From Chloroflexota bacterium (GTDB lineage Bacteria > Chloroflexota > Dehalococcoidia > Tepidiformales > Tepidiformaceae), in assembly GCA_963169135.1 (NCBI GenBank), contig CAUJEQ010000123.1:1-13720 (forward strand): DNA of 13,720 nucleotides, given 5' to 3'. The notes under the pieces are model-generated. The model was not told the origin of the DNA. It saw only the letters and a list, made by a program, of their open reading frames with translations, and searched no databases. This document shows positions 7,719-13,720 of this stretch, one piece after another. The translations under genes and the position numbers were made by a program. The number at the start of each line of letters is the position of its first letter. Positions within the stretch are counted from its first letter, which is position 1.

Positions 7719-7739
7719 TACTCCCCGCGTGAGTAGCAT
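7711..7739 (+). promoter_or_regulatory. Sigma70-like promoter of the HxlR gene
   Basis: TTGAAC (7711-7716) and TAGCAT (7734-7739) are separated by exactly 17 bases and each match four of six consensus positions. Transcription would start near 7746, just ahead of the ribosome binding site at 7754-7760. Both inverted repeats overlap it. Confidence 0.45.
7719..7735. promoter_or_regulatory. Inverted repeat 2 (TACTC-N7-GAGTA), candidate HxlR-family operator
   Basis: TACTC (7719-7723) and GAGTA (7731-7735) flank seven bases between the -35 and -10 boxes. From memory, HxlR/DUF24 regulators such as YodB bind TACT-N7-AGTA-type sites; here TACT and AGTA are nine bases apart, so the match is approximate. 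The position would block RNA polymerase, as expected for autorepression. Confidence 0.45.
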
Positions 7740-7764
7740 ATCGCAACGAATCGAGGAGGTACAG

Positions 7765-8196
7765 ATGATCCAGCGCAGTGTCCGTTGTCCCGTAGCCGCT
7801 ACCCTCGATCTCGTGGGTGACCGCTGGACCTTGCTCGTTGTGCGCGACTTGTTGCGGGGCCGCCTCCGATTCTCGGAGTTGCGCGCCTCAATCGAAGGGA
7901 TCCCGCCGGCGATCCTCTCGCACCGTCTCAAGGCCCTTGAGGCTGCCGGAGTCGTCGTGCGGCGCGCCTACAGCGAACATCCTCCGCGGTCGGAGTACGT
8001 CCTGACTGCGAAGGGCCATCGCCTCGGTGTGGTCGTTGGCGCCCTGGCGAACTGGGGCGAGCAATTCGCGGAGAGCGATCTCGCCCTTGTGGACAACCAG
8101 TGCGGCCACGGAGTGAACGTGATCTATCACTGCCCAACCTGCGAAAGGACGGCGCCGCGTTCACGCGTGCGCATCGTGGGTGCCAATGCGCGCTGA
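7765..8196 (+). CDS. HxlR/DUF24-family winged-helix transcriptional regulator with a C-terminal Cys cluster
   Basis: This 143-residue protein matches the HxlR family: a conserved N-terminal Cys (Cys8 in RCPVAATLDLVGDRWTLL), then GRLRFSELRASIEGI, ILSHRLKALEAAGVV (recognition region) and RRAYSEHPPRSEYVLT (wing). HxlR proteins are dimeric repressors or activators, some sensing electrophiles or oxidants through the N-terminal Cys. The C-terminus carries NQCGHG and HCPTCER (Cys113, His115, His122, Cys123, Cys126), which could bind metal. The ATG at 7765 has a near-perfect AGGAGGT four bases upstream; an upstream in-frame ATG at 7711 would lie in the promoter and add residues without family similarity. 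It is divergent from FO synthase, with inverted repeats between them, so autoregulation and control of cofGH are plausible. The signal is unknown. Confidence 0.93.
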   Translation: MIQRSVRCPVAATLDLVGDRWTLLVVRDLLRGRLRFSELRASIEGIPPAILSHRLKALEAAGVVVRRAYSEHPPRSEYVLTAKGHRLGVVVGALANWGEQFAESDLALVDNQCGHGVNVIYHCPTCERTAPRSRVRIVGANAR

Positions 8197-8213
8197 ATGC
8201 AGCTCGTTTGCCG

Positions 8214-8230
8214 CCCCTCGCCGAGCGGGG
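8214..8230 (+). terminator. Short G+C-rich hairpin after the HxlR gene
   Basis: CCCCTC-GCC-GAGCGGGG can fold into a six-pair stem with one bulged C and a three-base loop, 17 bases after the HxlR stop. No T-run follows. A weak promoter-like pair (TTGCCG 8208-8213 and TACACT 8232-8237, 18 apart) brackets it, so coaE may have its own start of transcription. Both readings are tentative. Confidence 0.25.
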
Positions 8231-8271
8231 ATACACTTAACGTTCCACAAACGAATGTTCCGGAGTCTCGT

Positions 8272-8889
8272 GTGCATGTCATAGGGCTGACGGGTGGTAT
8301 CGCCAGCGGAAAATCCACCGTGACCCGGTTTTTCCATGATCACGGGGTCCCGGTCATCGACGCGGACATCCTCGGGCATCGGACCTACGATCCCGGGACA
8401 GACACGTTCGAGGCAGTCGTCCGCGCGTTCGGCCCCGAACTGGTCGCCGCCGATGGGACCATCGACCGCAAGGTGCTCGGCGGTAAGGTCTTCGGTCGGC
8501 CCGATGAGTTGAAACGCCTCACGGACATTGTCTGGCCCGGTATCCGCAGACTCGCGAGCGAGGCGCTTTCCGAGTACGAGGCCGGCGGCAATTCGGTTGC
8601 CGTCCTCGAAGCCGCTGTCCTCTTCGAGGCTGGCTGGGAAGACCTGGCCGACGAAATCTGGGTTGTGGTCGTCGAGCCGGACCTTGCGGTCGAACGACTC
8701 GGTTCGCGCAACGGCCTCGAACCGGATGCTGCCCGCGCCCGCATCAACTCGCAACTCTCCAACGCCGAGCGGGCGGCCCGCGCCGACATCGTCATCGAGA
8801 ACAACGGGACCCTGGAGGAGCTCGACGCTCGCATCCAGGAGGCCTGGAACCAACTTCAGGGGCGGCTGCAGAGCGCAGCCGGGAGGTAA
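8272..8889 (+). CDS. coaE: Dephospho-CoA kinase
   Basis: This 205-residue enzyme performs the last step of coenzyme A synthesis, phosphorylating the 3'-hydroxyl of dephospho-CoA with ATP in the cytoplasm. The P-loop is GLTGGIASGKST (residues 5-16). VPVIDADILGH (26-36) carries the two Asp residues of the family (Asp30, Asp32). The lid and C-terminal region match CoaE: RLGSRNGLEPDAARARI, then LSNAERAARADIVIENNG. The start is the GTG at 8272, six bases after CGGAG; the open frame extends to 8197, but those 25 codons lack similarity and a ribosome site. Length is normal (about 200). The downstream ATPase gene's ribosome site overlaps the coaE stop, so the two are probably cotranscribed. I see no functional tie beyond cotranscription. 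Confidence 0.96.
   Translation: MHVIGLTGGIASGKSTVTRFFHDHGVPVIDADILGHRTYDPGTDTFEAVVRAFGPELVAADGTIDRKVLGGKVFGRPDELKRLTDIVWPGIRRLASEALSEYEAGGNSVAVLEAAVLFEAGWEDLADEIWVVVVEPDLAVERLGSRNGLEPDAARARINSQLSNAERAARADIVIENNGTLEELDARIQEAWNQLQGRLQSAAGR
8882..8887 (+). promoter_or_regulatory. Ribosome binding site supporting a TTG start for the AAA+ ATPase
   Basis: GGAGGT lies eight bases before TTG at 8896 and overlaps the coaE stop. The next in-frame ATG (8914) is 26 bases away, too far to use this site, so TTG is the better start. Confidence 0.6.
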
Positions 8890-8895
8890 CACGAA

Positions 8896-9783
8896 TTGAC
8901 CACACAGACTGACATGGGCAACTCAACCATCTACGCCGTCGAGGAATACGCGGTGCACGATGAGCCCTACTACCTCCCGATTGGCGACGAGGTTCAGCTC
9001 TTCGAGACCGCCTATGCCCAGCGCATCCCGGTGTTGCTGAAGGGGCCGACCGGCGCGGGCAAGACCCGCTTCGTCGAATACATGGCCTACAAGCTGGGCC
9101 GGCCGATGATGAAGGTCTCCAGTCGCACCGGCAAAGAAGCCGAGCACCGGATGCCGCTCATCACCGTAGCCTGCCACGAGGACCTGACCGCCAGCGACCT
9201 TGTGGGCCGCTACCTGCTCGATACCGATGGCACGCACTGGGTCGATGGCCCGCTGACCCGCGCCGTGAAGGTTGGCGCCATCTGCTACCTCGACGAAGTC
9301 GTTGAGGCCCGCAAGGACACAACCGTCCTCATCCACCCGCTCACCGACTACCGCCGCCTGCTGCCCATCGAGAAGCTCGGCCAGGTGATCGAAGCGGCCG
9401 ACGGGTTCCTCCTGGTCATCTCGTACAACCCGGGTTACCAGAGCGCGCTGAAGGACTTGAAGCATTCGACACGCCAGAGGTTCATCGCCATCGAGTTCGA
9501 CTACCCTCCCCGCGACCTCGAATGCGAAATCATTCAGCACGAGGCCGGATGCAGCCGCGAGGCCGCACTCGACCTCGCCCGTCTCGGCGAGAAGGTGCGC
9601 AACCTGAAGGAACACGGCCTCGGCGAAGGGGTGAGCACTCGGCTGCTCATCTACGCGGGCAAGCTGGTCGCCAATGGTGTGCCGGCTCGCCGCGCCTGCC
9701 AGGTCGCCGTCACCTGGGCGCTCACCGACGATCAGGAGGTGCAGCGCAGCATCGAAGAGGTTGTCACCTCGATCTTCGAATAG
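8896..9783 (+). CDS. MoxR-type AAA+ ATPase of the CbbQ/NirQ/NorQ group
   Basis: This 295-residue AAA+ protein has Walker A GPTGAGKT (50-57), ACHEDLTASDLVGRYLL with the pre-sensor region, WVDGPLTRAV, Walker B ICYLDE (129-134), HPLTDYRRLLP, and SYNPGYQ with sensor 1 Asn. The C-terminal part matches the CbbQ extension. These ATPases form hexamers and work with a CbbO/NorD VWA partner to remodel or activate a metalloenzyme, for example Rubisco (CbbQO) or nitric oxide reductase (NorQD). That partner is present two genes downstream, but no Rubisco or Nor gene lies in the window, so the target is unknown and I give no symbol. The start is a TTG with GGAGGT eight bases upstream. It begins 6 bases after coaE and ends 2 bases before the phosphoesterase. 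Confidence 0.94.
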   Translation: MTTQTDMGNSTIYAVEEYAVHDEPYYLPIGDEVQLFETAYAQRIPVLLKGPTGAGKTRFVEYMAYKLGRPMMKVSSRTGKEAEHRMPLITVACHEDLTASDLVGRYLLDTDGTHWVDGPLTRAVKVGAICYLDEVVEARKDTTVLIHPLTDYRRLLPIEKLGQVIEAADGFLLVISYNPGYQSALKDLKHSTRQRFIAIEFDYPPRDLECEIIQHEAGCSREAALDLARLGEKVRNLKEHGLGEGVSTRLLIYAGKLVANGVPARRACQVAVTWALTDDQEVQRSIEEVVTSIFE

Positions 9784-9785
9784 CC

Positions 9786-10397
9786 GTGCGCCTTGGCATC
9801 GTCTCCGACATCCACTGCAACCTCCAGGGTCTCGAAGAGGCTCTGGTACGGATGGGCGAGATTGACCAGCTCTGGTGCGCAGGTGACAGCGTCTTTCAGT
9901 TTCGCTGGTCAAACGAGGTGGTCAGCCGGCTCCGCCAACTCGGAGCCCGCGTGATCCTCGGGAATCACGAGGAGACGATCCTCGGTAGCGATGGCATCCG
10001 GGCGTTGTCGTCTCCGAAAGTCGACGCCGAGTTGGTGGGTTGGCTGCGCCAGCAGCCGTACCGCCTCGAGGAGGTCGTCGACGGGAGGAAAGTTGTGATG
10101 ACTCACGGGTCCCCATGGGAGCCGTGGAAGGACTACCACTACCCTCACGAATCGGTGTGGGGCCGCGCAGCCGACCTCGACTGCGACACGCTCATCGTGG
10201 GTCACACCCACTACAAGATGGCACAACGTTTTGGCCGCGTGCTCGTTATCAACCCCGGATCCGCGGGCGACCCTCGCGACCACCGGAACGACTTCCAGCT
10301 CTCGTGCGCGGTCTGGGACACGACAGCGGACGAGGTGATCTTCTACGATTACAAGGATCCAACCCGCAACTTCGTGAGGCACTCCGGAGAGCAATGA
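9786..10397 (+). CDS. Calcineurin-like metallophosphoesterase (YfcE/MJ0936-like)
   Basis: This 203-residue protein contains the full dinuclear metal site of the family in order: SDIH (Asp8, His10), AGD (Asp34), LGNHE (Asn60, His61), MTHGS (His107) and VGHTH (His140, His142), followed by NPGSAGDPRD. Such proteins hydrolyse phosphomono- or phosphodiesters in the cytoplasm; sequence does not reveal the substrate. The start is a GTG at 9786, two bases after the ATPase stop, and family similarity starts directly after it, so the frame upstream is only a shadow of the ATPase gene. It lies between the two members of a MoxR-VWA pair that are normally neighbours, so a role in the same process is possible. 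Its stop overlaps an ATG as ATGA, which opens a dubious 37-residue frame. Confidence 0.93.
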   Translation: MRLGIVSDIHCNLQGLEEALVRMGEIDQLWCAGDSVFQFRWSNEVVSRLRQLGARVILGNHEETILGSDGIRALSSPKVDAELVGWLRQQPYRLEEVVDGRKVVMTHGSPWEPWKDYHYPHESVWGRAADLDCDTLIVGHTHYKMAQRFGRVLVINPGSAGDPRDHRNDFQLSCAVWDTTADEVIFYDYKDPTRNFVRHSGEQ

Positions 10398-10490
10398 CGA
10401 GCCGCGCCAACGCGCCCGGCCCGATATGCGCACGCTCATGGAGCGCCTCGATCGCGGAGGCGACGATGAGGATGAAACGAGCCGCAACCT
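10398..10490 (+). other. 93-base spacer before the VWA gene, with a protein-like frame and a hairpin
   Basis: No gene is assigned. One frame reads MRTLMERLDRGGDDEDE from an ATG at 10426 and looks like real protein, but continues into the next gene out of frame. Another frame, ATG 10394 to stop 10507, encodes 37 residues without similarity I recognise. A six-pair stem CGCCTC/GAGGCG with a seven-base loop lies at 10444-10462. The VWA gene's own frame has TGA stops at 10467 and 10473. Confidence 0.4.
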
Positions 10491-13400
10491 ATGTCGATTG
10501 TCGGTGAACTCCTGGCCCGCCATCACGAACGCCTGTCCGGCTTCCCCGCGCCGCTGGAACAGCACTACGAGGCCGCCCTGCGCGCGCTGGCTCCCCGCCT
10601 GACCCCGTCCCAGCTGCAGTCCTGGGCTGAGACCGGTGTCGAGCTCACCGCGCTCAGCCTTCGCTCATGGGAAGCCGCGGTCGAGTATTTCAAGGCCGGC
10701 ACCAACCTTCCGGAAGGCGCCACCTGGGACGCAGTCGAAACCCTGGGCCGCGAAGCCATCCAGATGGCGGGCGAGTCCGCGCCTCTCGCCGTCTCGTTCC
10801 TCCGTTCCGCCCCTGAAACCATGGCGGTGGTTGGCCCTTCGCACGTTCGCCAGTGGGCCGACCTCGGCCGCAGGCTCTACAAGGGCAACTGGAAGAGCTC
10901 GTCGCTCGCAGCGCAGTTCTTCGACCTCGGTCCGACTGTGTTCGATGTCCTCCGGATCGGCCAGACGGCGCGCCTGGTGCTCTTCGTCGATGAGCTTGCC
11001 CGCCACAGCTACGAACTGGCCGCCGCCTGCCTGGCCACCGCGCCCGGTGTCCTGAAGAAGCTCGATGAGGACGATCGCCTCCCGTTCATCGCCTTCGCCG
11101 TCGAACTCGCCCAGTCCAGTTGGGCCGATTCCAGGCTTTACTTCGAGCGCGGCGCGCCTCTGCTCCACAAAGTGCACTCGCCCCTGCGCGAGCGCTTCCT
11201 CCTGCTGGCCGCGCAGGTGGCTCGCGGCCACAACCGGAGCGCGTTCCAGTACTTCGAGGAAGCCACCGCTGCTCTGGACGAGCTCGAAGGCGACGACCAC
11301 TTCAAGGTCATCGAGCTCGCCGAGCAGCTCGCACCGTATTCGGCCTACGCAGCAATGGACTTCATCGCGGCGGTCCCGACCGTCCTTCAGCGCATTCGCA
11401 TCGATGAGCTCGAGCCCTGGCACAACGCCGGCATGAGAATTCTCCAGGCCAGCCACGAAGGGGGCGAAGCCTACTTCCGGCTCCAGTCCACCCGCGGCGA
11501 GGACGTCCTTGAAAATCTTTCCGCCAGGATCGAATTGTCGAAGGTCGGCGAGATCCTGCGCCTCTACTGCAAGGCGCTGACCGGCACGAACGTCAGCATC
11601 CAAACGACAGAGTCCCTCGCCGAGAAGGGCATAGGCTGGGTGAACGAACACCGGGCGAGCACCGACGGCAGCACGATCTTCTTGCCGGAACTGATGGAAC
11701 GCTTCCACGAAAAAGACGAGAACTTTGCCGCGATCAAGGTCTTTGCAACCCACCAGGCGGCGCACATCGAGTTCGGCAGCTTCGACTTCGAATTTGCCCG
11801 GACTGGCACCGTGTTCCCCCTCCGGCGGACGGCGCTCGTCGACCCCGAGCGGCACCCGGCAACCGACATGGAGGCGTTTTTCGACCTGTTCCCCGAGCGC
11901 CAGCTCGCGAGCGACCTGTTCACCATCGCCGAGGACTCGCGCGTCGACTCCCGCGTGAAGCGCGACTACGGCGGTATCCGCCGCCCGATGCTCCGCATGC
12001 AGCAGGAAGAGCTGGCAAAGCGGCCCGACGTGCGCCAGATGCCCCTCCGCAACGCCTTCGTCGAGAACCTCGTCAGGGCCAGCCTGGATGGCGCTGACGC
12101 CATCATGTGGCCGCGTCAACGCGAGGAGCCGATGAGCCGCGCGCTCGGCCTGCTGAACGCCCTCCAGGTAGAACAGGCCATCGTCGAGGATGCCGCCGAG
12201 GCGACCCTCGCCCTCTACGAAGTCGCCATGAGCATCCCCAACGTCTTCGAGCAACTCGCGGATGACCAGTGGGGTTCGGTCGCGCCAATGGAGGCCGGCC
12301 AGGCAATGCCGATGGAGGGCGGCGGCGAACAGGGCGGCGAGGGCGGTCAGATGACCATGGGTGGCGTCGAAGCCGGCGAAGGCGATGAGGACTATGAGAG
12401 CCCCCAGGAGATCGACTTCCGCGGCGATTTCAAGCCCGAACTGGTCGACCTCCTGATGAAGCTCAAGGAAAACGCCCAGGGCGGAGACGCGGGCGAACAA
12501 TCACCCGTTCCGCTCACGCCCGAGCAGCTCGCTGAGCTCCTGGCCAAGAGCGTGGAGATAGACCTCGACGCTATGTCCGAAGGCGACCTGGATGCCTCCA
12601 CCGGCCAGTTCATGTCTAACCTCATGAAGGAAGCCGGCACGCCCTCATCTGAAAAGGGCGATTCCGGCGAGCCCACCAGCGACAACTCGACAGGTTCTGG
12701 CGAGGGCGAAGAGCCCCTCATCCCGATCGTCACCATCTACTACTACGACGAGTGGGATTTCCGGGCCCAGGACTACAAGCCGCGCTGGTGCGCCGTGAAA
12801 GAGTCCAAGCTGGAAGAGGGCGAGGAGAACTTCTACGAGAACGCCCTCCGCGAGCACGCTGGCCTCGTGACCCAGACGCGCAAGCAGTTCGAACTGATGA
12901 AGCCCGAGATGTTCCGCAAGCTCAAGCGGCTGCCGGACGGGGAGGACTTCGACCTCGACGCCGCCATCGAGTGGATGGTCGAGAAGCGCATCGGCGCCAA
13001 CCCGAACGAGAAGATCTACTGGCGGCGCAACAAGATCGAGCGCGACGTCGCCGTCGCGTTCCTCATCGACATGTCGGCCAGCACCGACGAAGAGATCAAC
13101 AAGCGCGAAAAGCGATACGACGATGACGACTACGACGATGACCCGCGAAAGTACCTCAGCTGGTGGGTCTCCAAGCGCCGCCAGGAACTCACCGCCCCGC
13201 CCAAGCGCATCATCGACCTCGAGAAAGAGTCGACCGTGCTCCTGATGACCGCACTGGAGACCATCGGTGACCAGTACGGCATCTACGGCTTCAGCGGCTA
13301 CGGACGCGATAACGTCGAGTTCTTCGTCATCAAGGACTTCGACGAGACCCTGAACCAGAAGATCAAGAACCGGCTCGACAAGATCACGCCGATCCGGTCG

Positions 13401-13720
13401 ACTCGCATGGGGCCGGCAATCCGCCATGCCACGCACAAGCTCAACCTGACCGACGCCAAAGTGAAGATCCTCTTCCTGTTGAGCGACGGCCGCCCCCAGG
13501 ACCACGGCTACGGGCGCGACAGGACCGAGAAGGAATACGCCATCCACGACACCAAGCAGGCGCTCAACGAGGCTAAGCACGACGGCATCACGCCGTTCGC
13601 GCTGACGGTTGACCGGGCCGGTCACGACTACCTGAAGACCATGTGCGCCGACATGGGCTACGAGGTGGTCGCGGATATCGAAGCCCTGCCAAGCCGCCTG
13701 CCGACGCTCTACCGCCGCCT
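10491..13720 (+). CDS. CbbO/NorD-type VWA-domain activation protein (partial, runs off right edge)
   Basis: A 1076-codon open frame without a stop. The N-terminal 700 or so residues are mostly helical and of low complexity in places, with a Gly/Glu/Met-rich acidic stretch near 605-645 and another Ser/Gly/Glu-rich one near 720-745. The C-terminal VWA domain matches CbbO/NorD: FLIDMSAS gives the MIDAS D-x-S-x-S (Asp860, Ser862, Ser864), STRMG the MIDAS Thr (971) and LSDG the Asp (999); YGFSGYGR and LPSRLPTLYRRL are family segments, the latter usually near the end. An Asp-rich insert YDDDDYDDDP follows the MIDAS. Family role: the VWA protein recruits the partner ATPase hexamer to the enzyme being activated. 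It is longer than the roughly 600-800 I expect. The start is ATG 10491, the first after in-frame stops; its ribosome site is poor. Confidence 0.9.
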   Translation, partial: MSIVGELLARHHERLSGFPAPLEQHYEAALRALAPRLTPSQLQSWAETGVELTALSLRSWEAAVEYFKAGTNLPEGATWDAVETLGREAIQMAGESAPLAVSFLRSAPETMAVVGPSHVRQWADLGRRLYKGNWKSSSLAAQFFDLGPTVFDVLRIGQTARLVLFVDELARHSYELAAACLATAPGVLKKLDEDDRLPFIAFAVELAQSSWADSRLYFERGAPLLHKVHSPLRERFLLLAAQVARGHNRSAFQYFEEATAALDELEGDDHFKVIELAEQLAPYSAYAAMDFIAAVPTVLQRIRIDELEPWHNAGMRILQASHEGGEAYFRLQSTRGEDVLENLSARIELSKVGEILRLYCKALTGTNVSIQTTESLAEKGIGWVNEHRASTDGSTIFLPELMERFHEKDENFAAIKVFATHQAAHIEFGSFDFEFARTGTVFPLRRTALVDPERHPATDMEAFFDLFPERQLASDLFTIAEDSRVDSRVKRDYGGIRRPMLRMQQEELAKRPDVRQMPLRNAFVENLVRASLDGADAIMWPRQREEPMSRALGLLNALQVEQAIVEDAAEATLALYEVAMSIPNVFEQLADDQWGSVAPMEAGQAMPMEGGGEQGGEGGQMTMGGVEAGEGDEDYESPQEIDFRGDFKPELVDLLMKLKENAQGGDAGEQSPVPLTPEQLAELLAKSVEIDLDAMSEGDLDASTGQFMSNLMKEAGTPSSEKGDSGEPTSDNSTGSGEGEEPLIPIVTIYYYDEWDFRAQDYKPRWCAVKESKLEEGEENFYENALREHAGLVTQTRKQFELMKPEMFRKLKRLPDGEDFDLDAAIEWMVEKRIGANPNEKIYWRRNKIERDVAVAFLIDMSASTDEEINKREKRYDDDDYDDDPRKYLSWWVSKRRQELTAPPKRIIDLEKESTVLLMTALETIGDQYGIYGFSGYGRDNVEFFVIKDFDETLNQKIKNRLDKITPIRSTRMGPAIRHATHKLNLTDAKVKILFLLSDGRPQDHGYGRDRTEKEYAIHDTKQALNEAKHDGITPFALTVDRAGHDYLKTMCADMGYEVVADIEALPSRLPTLYRR

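Noticed and set aside
6306..7736. 476-residue plus-strand frame opposite FO synthase
   Set aside because: It lies antisense to the CofG half with its intact Cys motif and shows no family similarity.
7711..7764. Longer HxlR start at the ATG at 7711
   Set aside because: It would place coding sequence over the promoter and inverted repeats, lacks a ribosome site, and the added 18 residues are outside the family.
10665..12500. 611-residue minus-strand frame opposite the VWA gene
   Set aside because: It mirrors the VWA coding frame, has no recognisable motif, and the plus strand has a full MIDAS and CbbO/NorD segments in a continuous frame.
13108..13146. Short GAC/GAT-rich repeat in the VWA gene as a tandem repeat or CRISPR-like element
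   Set aside because: It is in frame, encodes the Asp-rich insert and has no spaced repeats; it is a coding low-complexity tract.
12645..13625. 326-residue minus-strand frame rich in Val, Leu and Asp
   Set aside because: It is the complement of the VWA domain; its hydrophobic look comes from antisense of Asp, Glu and Lys codons rather than membrane helices.

Overview
The window is G+C-rich, densely coding DNA in which GTG and TTG starts are common. A fused two-domain FO synthase (CofG-CofH, cofactor F420 pathway), tandem family III CoA transferases, a hydrolase-cyclase fusion and a CbbQ/CbbO-type ATPase/VWA pair fit a Chloroflexota (Dehalococcoidia or Thermomicrobia-like) or actinobacterial chromosome. 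I lean to Chloroflexota, but this is inference from gene content only. No tRNA, rRNA, CRISPR array, insertion sequence or transposase was seen.

Layout: two divergent gene sets leave a small control region at about 7659-7764. Leftward (minus strand) run FO synthase (cofGH), an MFS exporter, CoA transferase A (which seems to lack the catalytic Asp), CoA transferase B (Asp present), a decayed alpha/beta-hydrolase reduced to its two ends, and an alpha/beta-hydrolase-like protein fused to a class III nucleotide cyclase that runs off the left edge. Gaps are 69 and 51 bases, then GTGA overlaps and a TAAATG junction, so the last four elements look like one translationally coupled unit. Rightward (plus strand) run an HxlR-type regulator, dephospho-CoA kinase (coaE), a MoxR/CbbQ/NorQ AAA+ ATPase, a calcineurin-like phosphoesterase and a giant CbbO/NorD-type VWA protein that runs off the right edge close to its natural end.

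How the genes may work together: the ATPase and VWA protein are the two halves of a MoxR-VWA enzyme-activation machine, here split by a phosphoesterase. The target enzyme is not in the window. The two CoA transferases may form a hetero-oligomer acting on an unknown carboxylic acid, with the hydrolase-cyclase as a possible ligand-sensing second-messenger enzyme beside it. The HxlR regulator sits behind a plausible promoter overlapped by two inverted repeats and could control itself and FO synthase. No gene-free stretch exceeds 300 bases; the largest gaps are 7659-7764 (promoter region), 10398-10490 (spacer with a suspicious frame) and 8197-8271.
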